Source: Actinomadura sp. CNU-125
GTDB lineage: Bacteria; Actinomycetota; Actinomycetes; Streptosporangiales; Streptosporangiaceae
DNA: 51,178 nt
Reading direction: 5' to 3'
NCBI RefSeq assembly: GCF_001942465.1
Contig: NZ_MKJY01000366.1
Span: 1 to 51,178, forward strand
Position 1 is the first letter of the stretch. Each line of letters begins with the position of its first letter. Both the position numbers and the translations under genes were made by a program. Below the pieces are notes generated by a model. It ran no database searches and was not told the DNA's origin. It was given only the letters and a program-made list of their open reading frames with translations. Positions 16,493 to 25,716 of the stretch are shown piece after piece.

Positions 16493-17256
16493 ATGTCGCT
16501 GAACAGCCATGTCGACGTCGTGATCATCGGATTCGGAGTGCTCGGGGCCGCCGCCGCGCTGGTGACGGCGGGGACGGGCGCGCGGGTGCTCGCCCTCGAC
16601 CGCAACGTCCGGACGGGGCATCGCCCGTTCAGCTCGCGCGCCGCCCGGTCCCGCGACGACCTGCGGGCCGAACTGCGGTCGCGGCGCTGGACGCGGGCGT
16701 CGAGGTGCGGACGCAGTGCCGCGTGCACGAACTCGCGGTGGACGCGGGACGGGTGGTGGGCGTCGGCTACGCGACGCTGCCCGCCGAAGGCCGCAGCGCC
16801 GCCCGCTACCGCCGCCTGCGGGCGTTGAGCGACCGGGCCCCGGCGCGGCTCGCGCCCGCCCTCGACCGCGCCGCCGACGAGGTGTGGCCGTCGGTCTTCC
16901 GGGTCGACGAGGTCGGCTGCTCCAGGGTGGTGCTGGCGCTGCACCCCCGGCACTGGGAGTTCGTGGGGACGGCCGTGTGGGCGGCGGCGCACGCCCGGCG
17001 CGGCGTCCGGTCGTCGGTGCCGCCGGAGACGAGCACCGTCCAGGTCGGATCGAGGCCCGAGATGGCGGTGCGCCGGTGGTGCGCCACGCACGACACGGCC
17101 CGCGGGCACGACGCGAACGGCGGGCACGGCGAACTGTGCGTCGAGGAGACCACGGGCCAGGTCCTGCTGAGCGGCGGCCAGGCCGTCCGGGGCCTTCTCT
17201 CGGCGGTGCGGACGAACCGCGCCGGCCGCCTGCCGGGCGAGCTCCTGCCGTGTTGA
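16493..17256 (+). pseudogene. FAD-binding oxidoreductase remnant with deletions
   Basis: The N-terminal FAD loop VVIIGFGVLGAAAALVTAG and VLALDR are intact and have a good GAGGAGG ribosome site upstream. The next recognisable part, AGVEVRTQCRVHELAVDAGR, begins after only about 50 codons, where fumarate-reductase-like flavoproteins have about 150 more residues, and lies in another frame (break near 16680-16700). A second truncation follows CSRVVLAL near 16940, where the family's glycine-rich AGGF segment is missing. The product could not bind FAD and substrate normally. It is probably the former target of the LacI regulator. Confidence 0.65.
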
Positions 17257-17271
17257 CGCGCTCGGTGACCG

Positions 17272-17673
17272 CTACCAGGTCAGGATCGCGGCGTCGCCCT
17301 CACCCGGTGCGGACGCGGCGGCCCGGGGCTTCTTCGCCCGCGGGGCGGAACGGTCGCGGTCGGCGCGGTTCTGCTCGTCCGGGATCGGGTCCGCGCCGGG
17401 AGCGAGCTCCCACAGTTCGCCCATCACCTCGCGCACCACGTCCTTGCGGAGGGAGTAGAAGTAGTTGCGGCCGCGCTTGTGCACCTCGATCAGCCCCGCC
17501 TGGGAGAGGATCTTGGTGTGGTAGGAGATGGTCGGCTTGGAGACGGGCAGCATGTCCTCAAGGAGGCTGCAGGCGAACTCGTCCTCCCGGGCGATCTGCT
17601 GGACGATGCTCCACCGGATCGGGTCGCCCAGTGCCTTGAAGACCTCCGTCGCTGCGACGGGCTCGCGGGACAT
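17272..17673 (-). CDS. ArsR-family winged-helix regulator
   Basis: A 133-residue DNA-binding protein. Residues 10-30 (VFKALGDPIRWSIVQQIA) and the recognition helix region PVSKPTISYHTKILSQAGL, followed by the wing KRGRNYFYSL, match ArsR regulators. The N-terminal part has Cys35 (FACSLLEDML) but no obvious CxC metal site, so it may sense something other than metal. The C-terminal 40 residues are basic and disordered. An inverted repeat 39 bases upstream (17712-17736) suits autoregulation. It is divergent from the acyl-CoA dehydrogenase array. Confidence 0.9.
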   Translation of the reverse strand: MSREPVAATEVFKALGDPIRWSIVQQIAREDEFACSLLEDMLPVSKPTISYHTKILSQAGLIEVHKRGRNYFYSLRKDVVREVMGELWELAPGADPIPDEQNRADRDRSAPRAKKPRAAASAPGEGDAAILTW

Positions 17674-17711
17674 GACGCCTCCTCCTCTTTCCGTCGGTCA
17701 CTATTTCAGTA

Positions 17712-17736
17712 TTCGGCAACTATGAATCTAGCCGAA
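17712..17736. promoter_or_regulatory. Inverted repeat TTCGGC-N13-GCCGAA upstream of arsR
   Basis: Perfect 6-base arms with a 13-base spacer, 39 bases upstream of the arsR start. ArsR proteins bind imperfect inverted repeats of this spacing class at their own promoters, so autoregulation is likely. Confidence 0.4.
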
Positions 17737-17871
17737 CCAAGGATGTGAAACATTTTCGTTACGGTGTGAGACGACGCACAGGGCGCCGGTCAGGGGCGGC
17801 CGCCCCGGTGCACGGGCGCGCCTCTCGACGGGAAGCCCAGGACGACACGACCCTGGTCGGACATATAGTTA

Positions 17872-17884
17872 GATACATTGACAA
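17872..17884. promoter_or_regulatory. GATACATTGACAA motif upstream of the acyl-CoA dehydrogenase array
   Basis: The identical 13-mer occurs at 34847-34859 upstream of the enoyl-CoA hydratase gene on the other strand. Here it overlaps a TTGACA -35-like hexamer and lies 123 bases before the gene start. Probably an operator of a shared regulator. Confidence 0.45.
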
Positions 17885-18006
17885 CTGTTTAGTTTTCGTG
17901 TTCAGTGAGCCCTGTCCCGGGCGGTGACGGGCGGGCCGCGGGCCGCACGGGCGCGGCCTGGACGGCGCCGGTCGGCGTTCTCGTGACGGAGTGAAGGGGA
18001 GTCCCG

Positions 18007-19134
18007 ATGGAGCTGGCGCTCTCGCCGGATCAGAAGCTCTTGCAGGAGTCGGCGAGGGGGCTGCTGGAGCAGGAGTACTCCCTCGACCGCATCCGCGGCA
18101 TGGAGGCCGGCGAGCCCCGATGGTCCCGGGACTGGTGGCGCAAGGGCGCGGAACTGGGCTGGGCCGCCGCCGTCGTCCCCGAGGAGCTGGGCGGCGGAAG
18201 CGTGTCGGGCGAGGGCGTGCGCGATCTCGCCGTGCTCGCCGAGGAGCTGGGCGCGGGAGTGGCGCCCGGCCCGCTGCTGCCCGTCAACGTCGTCCTCGCC
18301 GGTCTCGTCGCGGCGCACGGGAACGGCCCCGACCACACCGCGCGGATCGAGGCGCTCGTGGCGGGGGAGAGCATCGCGACGTGGGCGGTGTACGAGCCCG
18401 GCCGCGAGTGGACGCCGTCGGACCCCCGGCTGACGGCCGCGCCCGCGGACCGCGGCTACGTCCTCGACGGCGTCAAGGACCGTGTCGAGGACGCGCGGCA
18501 GGCCGATCTTCTGCTTGTCACGGCGAAGGCACCGGACGGCGTCGCGCAGTTCCTCGTGCCCGCGTCCACGCCCGGGGTGACGATCTCCGAGCAGTGGACG
18601 GTCGACCTGTCGCGCTCGTTCGGCGAGGTCCGCTTCGAGGGGGTGAGGGTGGACGCCGACGCCCTCGTGGGCGCACCGGGAGCGGACGAGATCGTCGAGC
18701 GGCAGCTCCAGATCGCCGTCATCGTCCAGTGCGCGGAGGTGTGCGCCGTCCTGGACCGGGCGTTCGCGATGACGACGCAGTGGGCCTTCGACCGGTACTC
18801 GTTCGGCCGTCCGCTGGCGTCCTATCAGGCGCTCAAGCACCGGTTCGCCGATATGCGGACGTGGCTGGAGGCGTGCCACGCGACGACGCAGGCTGCGGCC
18901 GCGGCCGTCCAGGACGAGTCGGCGGACGCCGCCGAGCTGGTCAGCGTGGCCAAGTCGTTCGTCGGGGAGCGGTCGCTGACCATCCTGCAGGACTGCGTGC
19001 AGCTGCACGGCGGCATCGGCGTGACCTGGGAGCACGACCTCCACCTGTTCCTGCGCCGCGCGATCCTCGACCAGGCGTTGTACGGGACTCCGGCGGACCA
19101 CCGCCTCCGCCTCGCCGACCTGTCCTCCCTCTGA
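18007..19134 (+). CDS. Acyl-CoA dehydrogenase, small-subunit-like
   Basis: A 375-residue flavoprotein of the acyl-CoA dehydrogenase superfamily. The N-terminal helical domain begins LALSPDQKLLQESARGLLEQ; the C-terminal FAD region has FDRYSFGRPLASYQALKHRF and CVQLHGGIGVTWEHDLHLF, the family's arginine/flavin-contact motifs. The canonical Glu in an IYEGT motif is absent, as in the FadE-type partners that form heterotetramers in steroid and other bulky acyl-CoA oxidation. It is followed 22 bases later by a second, different acyl-CoA dehydrogenase, so the two may form one alpha2beta2 enzyme. Confidence 0.9.
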   Translation: MELALSPDQKLLQESARGLLEQEYSLDRIRGMEAGEPRWSRDWWRKGAELGWAAAVVPEELGGGSVSGEGVRDLAVLAEELGAGVAPGPLLPVNVVLAGLVAAHGNGPDHTARIEALVAGESIATWAVYEPGREWTPSDPRLTAAPADRGYVLDGVKDRVEDARQADLLLVTAKAPDGVAQFLVPASTPGVTISEQWTVDLSRSFGEVRFEGVRVDADALVGAPGADEIVERQLQIAVIVQCAEVCAVLDRAFAMTTQWAFDRYSFGRPLASYQALKHRFADMRTWLEACHATTQAAAAAVQDESADAAELVSVAKSFVGERSLTILQDCVQLHGGIGVTWEHDLHLFLRRAILDQALYGTPADHRLRLADLSSL

Positions 19135-19156
19135 CCCGCCGAAGGATGGATCCGCG

Positions 19157-20394
19157 ATGACCGACAGCACGACGGAGAGTGTGGAGTCGTTCCGCAGCCG
19201 GGCCCGGGTGTGGCTGGCGGACAATATGCCGCCCCGCGACGACGCCCCGCCGCCGCTGGTCGAGGACGACACCCACGAATGGGAGCGCGCCCGCGAGCTC
19301 CAGCGCATGTTGTACGCGGGCGGTTTCGCGGGCATCTGCTTCCCCCGCGAGTACGGCGGCCTCGGCCTGACGATCGCCCACCAGCAGGCGTTCACCGAGG
19401 AGAGCGACCCGTACGAGATGCCGCTGATGCTGAACGTCCCGACGTTCGCGATCTGCGCCGCGACGCTGCTCGACACGGCCGACGAGGAGCAGAAGCGCGA
19501 CCGGATCGGGGCGGCGATCCGCGGCGACGAGATCCTCTGCCAGTTCCTGTCCGAGCCGAGCGGCGGCTCGGACCTCGCGGGCCTCATCACCCGCGCGGAC
19601 CGCGACGGCGACGGCTGGGTGCTGAACGGCGCGAAGACCTGGAGCACCTCCGCCTACGCGGCCGACTGGGGGCTGTGCCTGGCCCGCACCGACTGGGACG
19701 TCTCCAAGCACCGCGGGCTCACGATGTTCCTGGTCCCGACGAAGGCGCCGGGCGTGACGATGAACCGCATCCGCATGATCAACGGGAACCGGGAGTTCTG
19801 CGAGGAGTTCTTCGACGACGTGGTCCTGCCCGCGTCGGCGGTCGTCGGGGAGGTCGGCGACGGCTGGACCGTCGCGTCCCGCCAGCTTTTCCACGAGCGC
19901 AACGCCCTGGGCGGCGGCTCGCCGTTCGTGAGCGGCCGCGGCGAGCCCCGGACGATGCCGCGCGTGACCCCGCCGAACGCCGTCCGGGCGTCCGGGCGGG
20001 CGGACGACCCGCGGGTCCGCGAGATGCTCGGCGAGCATCTGACCCTGAACAGGGTGGCCGAGCAGACCGCCGACCGGGTGTCGCGCGCGATCGGGTCGGG
20101 CGCGCTGCCCCCGGCGGCGCGTCGATGCCGCGGCTCCTGCACGCCGAGGCCGTCCAGCGCGGCGAGGACCTGGCGCTGCGCATCACCGGGTCGAACGCCG
20201 CCACGGGCACCGGGGCCGAGGAGGGCATGGGCGGCCGGACTGCCATCGGCTACCTCATGCGGCAGAGCGCGAGCCTCGGCGGCGGTAGCACCGAGATGTC
20301 GCGGAACGTGATCAGCGAGCGGCTGCTGGGGATGCCCCGCGAGGCCGCACCGGACCGGGACGTCCCGTTCAAGCAGGTCAAGCGCGGACGCTGA
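19157..20394 (+). CDS. Acyl-CoA dehydrogenase (one frame break)
   Basis: About 412 residues. The motif CQFLSEPSGGSDLAGL binds FAD and substrate, and LNGAKTWSTSAYAADWGLCL is the second signature; the C-terminus has SLGGGSTEMSRNVISERLLG, which carries the Glu of a GGSTE-type motif. The frame breaks near 20110-20120: one more C in the CCCCC run restores LPPGGASMPRLLH and the second frame to the stop at 20394, so a missing base is likely. It partners with the gene 22 bases upstream. Its role is alpha,beta-desaturation of an acyl-CoA. Confidence 0.85.
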
Positions 20395-20425
20395 CCGGCT
20401 CTCGACAACAGGGGGTGGAGCTTCG

Positions 20426-21934
20426 ATGAACCTGGCGATGATCCTCGACATGGTCGCCGACGGCATGGCCGACCGGGTGCTGGTCGGGGACCGGGAGACC
20501 GGTCTGACCGGCGCGGGGCTGCGCGCCCGGGTGCTGGCCGGCGCCGACCGCCTCGCCTCCGGCGGGACGCGCCGGCTGGTCTACCTCGGTCCGAACGGCC
20601 CGGCGTTCCCCGTCGCGTTGTTCGCCGCCGCGTACGCGGGCGTCCCGTTCCTGCCGGTGAACTACCGGCTGGGCGACGGGCAGCTCGCCGACGTGATGGG
20701 GCGCCAGGAGTCGCCGCTCGTGGTGACCGACACTCCCGAGCGCGTGCCCGGAGCCGCGACGATCGGCGTCGAGGAGTTCCTGGCGCTGCCGGAGGGCGAC
20801 GGCGCGTCGCCCGTCTCGTCGGCGGCGGCGACGCTCGATCCGGAGTCGGTCGCGGTGCTGCTGATGACGAGCGGCACCACGGCGGCGCCGAAGAGCGCCG
20901 TGCTGCGGCACAGCAACCTGACGTCGTACCTGTTCGGGTCGGTCGAGTTCGGCTCGGTGCCGGACTCGGACGCGACGCTCGTCAGCGTCCCGCCGTACCA
21001 CATCGCGGCGGTCGCCAACGCGCTGTCGAACCTCTACAGCGGCCGCCGGATCGTGTATCTGGACCGGTTCGCGCCGGGGGAGTGGCTCGACACGGTGGAG
21101 CGCCAGCAGGTCACCCACGCCATGGTGGTCCCGACGATGCTGTCGAGGATCGTCGCCGAACTCCGGAGCCGGGGGACTAACGGGCCCGGCTGCCTGAAGT
21201 CCGTCTCCTACGGGGGAGCGAAGATCGCGCCGGAGGTCATCGAGAGCGCGCTCAAGCTGTTCCCCGGCACGGGGTTCGTCAACGCGTACGGCTTGACGGA
21301 GACCGCGTCGTCGATCGCGGTGCTCGGCCCGGACGACCACCGGACGGCGGCCGCCTCGGCGGAGCCGTCGGTGCGGGCCCGGCTGGGGTCGGTCGGGCGC
21401 GCGCTGCCGTCCGTCGAGATCGAGGTGCACGACGACGAGGGACGCGCGTGCGCCCCGCACATCGTCGGCGACATCGTCGTGCGGGGACCGCAGGTGTCGG
21501 GGGAGTACCTGGAGGCGGGTAGCAAAGTGCGCGGCGACGGCTGGTTCCCGACCCGCGACCGCGGCTACCTCGACGCCGACGGCTACCTGTTCGTCCGGGG
21601 ACGCGCCGACGACACCATCATCCGGGGCGGGGAGAACATCGCGCCCGCCGAGATCGAGGACGTCCTGGACGGGCATCCGGCGGTGCTGGAGAGCGTCGTG
21701 GCCGGTGTCCCGGACGCCGAGTGGGGCCAGCGGATCGCCGCGTTCGTCATCGCCCGTCCGGGCGCCGGCGTGAACGCCGACGACCTTCGGACGTGGGTGC
21801 GCGAACGGCTCCGCGGCTCCAAGACGCCGGCGGACGTCGTGTTCGTCGACGAGTTCCCCGCGACCCCCACCGGCAAGGTGCTGCGCCGCGAACTCGTCGC
21901 GCTCGTGCACGGGGACGACGCCGTGACCGCGTAG
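20426..21934 (+). CDS. Acyl-CoA synthetase / AMP-binding ligase
   Basis: A 502-residue class I adenylate-forming enzyme, intact. The ATP loop is LLMTSGTTAAPKSAVLRHSN (residues 145-164; the usual TTGxPKG reads TTAAPKS), followed by NAYGLTETASS, the hinge region TRDRGYLDADGYLFVRGR and the C-terminal catalytic Lys in PTGKVLRREL. It turns a carboxylic acid, ATP and CoA into acyl-CoA in the cytoplasm and is the likely entry step of the pathway. It lies 31 bases after the acyl-CoA dehydrogenase pair. Confidence 0.9.
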   Translation: MNLAMILDMVADGMADRVLVGDRETGLTGAGLRARVLAGADRLASGGTRRLVYLGPNGPAFPVALFAAAYAGVPFLPVNYRLGDGQLADVMGRQESPLVVTDTPERVPGAATIGVEEFLALPEGDGASPVSSAAATLDPESVAVLLMTSGTTAAPKSAVLRHSNLTSYLFGSVEFGSVPDSDATLVSVPPYHIAAVANALSNLYSGRRIVYLDRFAPGEWLDTVERQQVTHAMVVPTMLSRIVAELRSRGTNGPGCLKSVSYGGAKIAPEVIESALKLFPGTGFVNAYGLTETASSIAVLGPDDHRTAAASAEPSVRARLGSVGRALPSVEIEVHDDEGRACAPHIVGDIVVRGPQVSGEYLEAGSKVRGDGWFPTRDRGYLDADGYLFVRGRADDTIIRGGENIAPAEIEDVLDGHPAVLESVVAGVPDAEWGQRIAAFVIARPGAGVNADDLRTWVRERLRGSKTPADVVFVDEFPATPTGKVLRRELVALVHGDDAVTA

Positions 21935-22036
21935 GCCTGCCGGCGGGCCGTCGGCGGGTCACCTGTGGGACACCGTCGGCCGCCGGTTCCGGCCGATCGA
22001 GTTCCCGGGCGACGCTTGCCTGCCCGACCCAGATAC

Positions 22037-22052
22037 TTCTAAGCTTTTAGAA
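22037..22052. promoter_or_regulatory. Inverted repeat TTCTAA-N4-TTAGAA upstream of the CoA-transferase
   Basis: Perfect 6-4-6 inverted repeat in an AT-rich patch 37 bases before the CaiB-type gene. The position overlaps the likely promoter, so it is a good operator candidate and suggests a separate transcript starts here. Confidence 0.5.
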
Positions 22053-22089
22053 CTTTTGGGGATCGATTCCGGGAACCGAGGTTTCGTCC

Positions 22090-23319
22090 ATGTTCAGACC
22101 GATGGAGGGCGTCCGGGTCCTCGAGGTCGCCCAGTTCACGTACGTGCCGTCCGCCGGTGCGGTCCTCGCGGACTGGGGCGCCGACGTCATCAAGGTGGAG
22201 CACGCGGAGAGGGGCGACGCCCAGCGCGGGATCGTCAAGGTGTTCAGCCAGAACGTCGGCGGGGAGGGCACGACGTTCTCACCGATGATGGACGGCCCGA
22301 ACCGCGGCAAGCGCAGCATTGGGCTCGCCCTGGAGAAGCCGGAGGCGACGCCGGTGCTCCACGAGCTGATCCGCTCCAGCGACGTCTTCCTCACCAACTT
22401 CCTCCCCGGTGCCCGCACGAAGCTGGGCATCGACGTCGACGACGTCCGCGCGGTCAACCCCGACATCATCTACGCGCTCGGCACAGGATTCGCGCACAGC
22501 GGCCCCGAAGCCGGCAAGGGCGGCTACGACGCCACGGCCTACTGGGCGCGGGGCGGCAGCGCCGACTCCGCCACCCCGCCCGGTGCGGAGTTCCTGACCC
22601 AGCAGCCGGTCGGCGCCTACGGCGACAACATCGGCGGCATGACGATCGCGGGCGGGATCGCGGCCGCCCTGTTCGCGCGGGCCCGGACGGGCGTCGCCGC
22701 GACCGTGGACATCTCCCTGGTCGGGGTCGGCGCGTGGGCGGCCCAGATGAACGTGAACCTGGCGCTGATGGCCGGTGGCCCCCTGCCCAAGGTGGACCCT
22801 GTCGCCGCGCGGGCGAGCAACCCGCTGACCGCCGTCTACCGGACGGCCGACGACCGGTGGCTGTCGCTGTCGATGCTGCAGCCCGGCCGGTACTTCCCCG
22901 AGTTCGCCGAGCGGATCGGACGTCCGGAACTGGCCGCCGACGAGCGGTTCGACTCGGCCGAGAAGCTGATGGCCAACGCGGCCGAGGCCGCCGCGATCAT
23001 CGCCGAGGTGATCGAGGGCCGGACCAAGGACGAGTGGGTCGCGGCGTTCGACGGCATGCGGGGCCAGTGGGCGGTCGTGCAGAACACCTTCGAGGTCGGG
23101 AACGACCCGTCGCTGCGGACGATCGGCCAGATCGCCGACGTCGTCGACGCCGAGGGCGTCACCCGGCGGCTCGTCGCGAGCCCGGTGCAGTTCGACCGGG
23201 AGGCGCCGCGCCTCACGCGCGGCCCGCTGTTCGCCGAGCACACCGACGAGATCCTCCGGGAGCTCGGGCTGAGCGACGAGGAACTGCTGGAGCTCAAGAT
23301 CGCGGGCGCGGTCACGTGA
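22090..23319 (+). CDS. CaiB/BaiF-type (family III) CoA-transferase
   Basis: A 409-residue protein. GVRVLEVAQFTYVPSAGAVL and LADWGADVIKVEHAERGD form the CoA-binding N-terminus; Asp147 in GKGGYDATAYW aligns with the catalytic Asp that forms the acyl anhydride. Enzymes of this family move CoA between carboxylic acids. It runs straight into the next gene with a GTGA overlap and belongs to the same operon. With the ligase upstream it offers a second way to activate the substrate. Confidence 0.9.
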   Translation: MFRPMEGVRVLEVAQFTYVPSAGAVLADWGADVIKVEHAERGDAQRGIVKVFSQNVGGEGTTFSPMMDGPNRGKRSIGLALEKPEATPVLHELIRSSDVFLTNFLPGARTKLGIDVDDVRAVNPDIIYALGTGFAHSGPEAGKGGYDATAYWARGGSADSATPPGAEFLTQQPVGAYGDNIGGMTIAGGIAAALFARARTGVAATVDISLVGVGAWAAQMNVNLALMAGGPLPKVDPVAARASNPLTAVYRTADDRWLSLSMLQPGRYFPEFAERIGRPELAADERFDSAEKLMANAAEAAAIIAEVIEGRTKDEWVAAFDGMRGQWAVVQNTFEVGNDPSLRTIGQIADVVDAEGVTRRLVASPVQFDREAPRLTRGPLFAEHTDEILRELGLSDEELLELKIAGAVT

Positions 23320-24153
23320 GCGCGCCGACGCCGGATCGGGTCGGGTTCATCGGTCTCGGCAGCCAGGGCGGGCCGATGGCGCGCCGGATCGTCGAGGCGG
23401 GTCTCCCGACGACGCTGTGGGCGCGGCGCCCGCAGACCGTCGAGCCGTTCGCCGATACCGGGGCCGGGACCGCCGCGTCGCCAGCGGAGCTGGGCGCCGC
23501 CGTCGACATCGCCTGCGTCTGCGTGGTCGACGACGCCGGGGTCGAGGAGGTCGTGCGCGGGCCGGACGGCCTGCTCGCGGGCATGCGCCCCGGCGGCGTG
23601 ATCGCGATCCACAGCACCGTGCATCCCCGGACCTGCGAGCGCCTGGCCGAGGAGGCCGCCGCCGGGCGTCGCGGTCGTCGACGCGCCGGTCAGCGGCGGC
23701 GGGCCCGCGGCCGAGCGGGGGGAGCTGCTGGTGATGGTCGGCGGCGACGGCGCGGTCGCCGAACGCTGCCGCCCGGTGTTCGAGACCTTCGGCGGCCCGG
23801 TCGTCCACCTGGGCACCCTCGGGGCCGGCCAGCGCGCCAAGCTCGTCAACAACCTGCTGTTCGCCGCGAACCTCGGAGTCGCCGAGAGCGCGTTCGCGCT
23901 GGCCCGGGGCCTCGGCGTCGACCCCGGGGCGCTGTCGACCGTCCTCGCGCACGGGTCCGGCGGGAGCTTCGGGACGAACATGCTGGGCGGCCTGGAAGGC
24001 CACACCCTCGCGCCGCTGGGGCCGTTCGCCGGGGCGCTCCTGCGGAAGGACGCGCGCCTCGTCGTGGACCTGGCGCTGGCCGCCGGTGCCGAGCCGGGGA
24101 CCGTGCTCGACGCCGCCGACGCGGCCCTGAAGTCGATGGGGCACCTCCGGTGA
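23316..24153 (+). CDS. 3-hydroxyisobutyrate-type dehydrogenase (one frame break)
   Basis: About 279 residues of the beta-hydroxyacid dehydrogenase family. The Rossmann loop is VGFIGLGSQGGPMARRIVEA (the usual GLGxMG reads GLGSQG), the substrate loop DAPVSGGGPAAERGEL, and the catalytic Lys lies in GAGQRAKLVNNLLFAA. The GTG start overlaps the CoA-transferase stop. The frame breaks near 23660-23665, just before GVAVVDAPVSGGG, by one base. It would oxidise a 3-hydroxy acid with NAD(P)+. Confidence 0.8.
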
Positions 24154-24196
24154 ACGCCCGCCGGACGCCCCGACCCCAACGAAGTGGAGCCTCGAA

Positions 24197-25660
24197 GTGA
24201 ACCCTCTCGTCGAGCGGATGCTCATCGACGGCGGGCTCGTGGCCGCCGCCGACGGCCGCACCTTCGGCAACATCGACCCGGCGACCGAGGAGGTGCTCGG
24301 CACCGCGCCCGACGCGGGCGTCCCGGACGTCGAGCGCGCCATCGGCGCCGCGCGGCGCGCGTTCGACACCACCGGCTGGTCGACCGACGTCGCGTTGCGC
24401 CGCCGCTGCCTGGTGCAGTTGCGGGACGCGCTGCGCGCGAACGTCGAGACGCTGCGGCAGGTACTGGTGGCCGAGTCGGGCGTCCCGGTGGGCCAGACCC
24501 CGGGGATCCCGCTCGACACGGCGATCGGTTTCATCGACCACTACATCGACCTGCTGGACGGCTACGAGTTCGAGCGGACGCTGCCCACCAAGACGATCCT
24601 CGGCGTGATGCCGACCGACCGGATCGTCCGGCGGGAGGCGGCGGGCGTGGTCGCGGCGATCACCCCGTGGAACTACCCGTTCTACCTGAGCGTGTGCAAG
24701 GTGAGCGCGGCGCTGGCCGCGGGCTGCACGGTCGTGCTGAAGCCCGCGCCCGACACCCCCTGGATCGTCCTGGCGCTGGGCGCGATCGCGGCGGAGCACA
24801 CCGACATCCCGCCCGGTGTCCTCAACGTCGTCTCCACCGCCGACAACTCGGTCGCCCAGGTGCTGACGAGCCACCGAGACGTCGACGCCGTCTCCCTCAC
24901 CGGCTCCACGGCCACCGGACGCAAGGTCATGGGCGCCGCCGCCGACACCGTCAAGCGGGTGACGCTGGAGCTGGGCGGCAAGTCCGCCGCGGTCTTCCTC
25001 GACGACGCGCCGCTGGAACTCATCGTCCCGTCCATGGCCGGTGCGGTCTGCGTCCACGCCGGGCAGGGCTGCACGCAGCTGACCCGGCTGCTGGTGCCGC
25101 GCGCGAAGCTGGACGACGCCGTCGGCCTGGCCGAGGGCGCCATGAAGCAGGTGAAGTGGGGCGATCCGACCGACCCCGAGAACGTGATGGGGCCGGTCGT
25201 CAACGCGACCCAGCGCGACCGGATCCTGGGCTACTACGAGTCGGCCGGACGGGACGGGCGCGTCGTCCTGGGCGGCAAGCCCACCGACCGGTTCGACCGC
25301 GGCTACTTCGTCGAACCCACCCTCATCACCGACGTCGCGCCCGAGGCGGCCGTCGCGCAGGAGGAGATCTTCGGCCCCGCGCTGGTGATCCTGCCCTACG
25401 ACGATGACGACGACGCCGTCCGCATCGCCGACGGCACCATCTACGGCCTGTTGACGGCCGTGTTCGGCGCCCCGGACCGGGCGATGGCGATGGCCCGCCG
25501 GTTCCGGTCCGGGACGGTCGGCGTGAACGGCGCGCAGTGGTTCGACGTCGAGTCGCCGTTCGGCGGCTACAAGCAGAGCGGCCTCGGCCGCGAATGGGGC
25601 ACCGAGGGCCTGGAGGACTTCCTCGAAGTCAAGACCATCGCGTTCCCCGCGGGCGGCTGA
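24197..25660 (+). CDS. Aldehyde dehydrogenase
   Basis: A 487-residue NAD(P)+-dependent aldehyde dehydrogenase, intact. Asn159 lies in ITPWNYPFY, the general base Glu258 in TLELGGKS and the nucleophile Cys292 in HAGQGCTQLTR. EEIFGPALVILPYDDDDDAV and SPFGGYKQSGLGRE are C-terminal family marks. GTG start with GGAG upstream. It sits between the hydroxyacid dehydrogenase and the P450, so it may oxidise an aldehyde made from a P450-hydroxylated intermediate. The substrate is unknown. Confidence 0.92.
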   Translation: MNPLVERMLIDGGLVAAADGRTFGNIDPATEEVLGTAPDAGVPDVERAIGAARRAFDTTGWSTDVALRRRCLVQLRDALRANVETLRQVLVAESGVPVGQTPGIPLDTAIGFIDHYIDLLDGYEFERTLPTKTILGVMPTDRIVRREAAGVVAAITPWNYPFYLSVCKVSAALAAGCTVVLKPAPDTPWIVLALGAIAAEHTDIPPGVLNVVSTADNSVAQVLTSHRDVDAVSLTGSTATGRKVMGAAADTVKRVTLELGGKSAAVFLDDAPLELIVPSMAGAVCVHAGQGCTQLTRLLVPRAKLDDAVGLAEGAMKQVKWGDPTDPENVMGPVVNATQRDRILGYYESAGRDGRVVLGGKPTDRFDRGYFVEPTLITDVAPEAAVAQEEIFGPALVILPYDDDDDAVRIADGTIYGLLTAVFGAPDRAMAMARRFRSGTVGVNGAQWFDVESPFGGYKQSGLGREWGTEGLEDFLEVKTIAFPAGG

Positions 25661-25716
25661 CCGCCGCCCGCGGCGACCGTCCTGTCCTGACCCCCTCACC
25701 GGGCTGGAGAATTCCC

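Larger units (their letters stand above)
17674..18006. other. Regulatory gap between arsR and the catabolic array
   Basis: No gene seen. It holds the inverted repeat 17712-17736 near arsR and the 13-base motif at 17872-17884 in an AT-rich patch near the acyl-CoA dehydrogenase gene. A 14-bp GC palindrome lies at 17793-17806. Confidence 0.5.
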
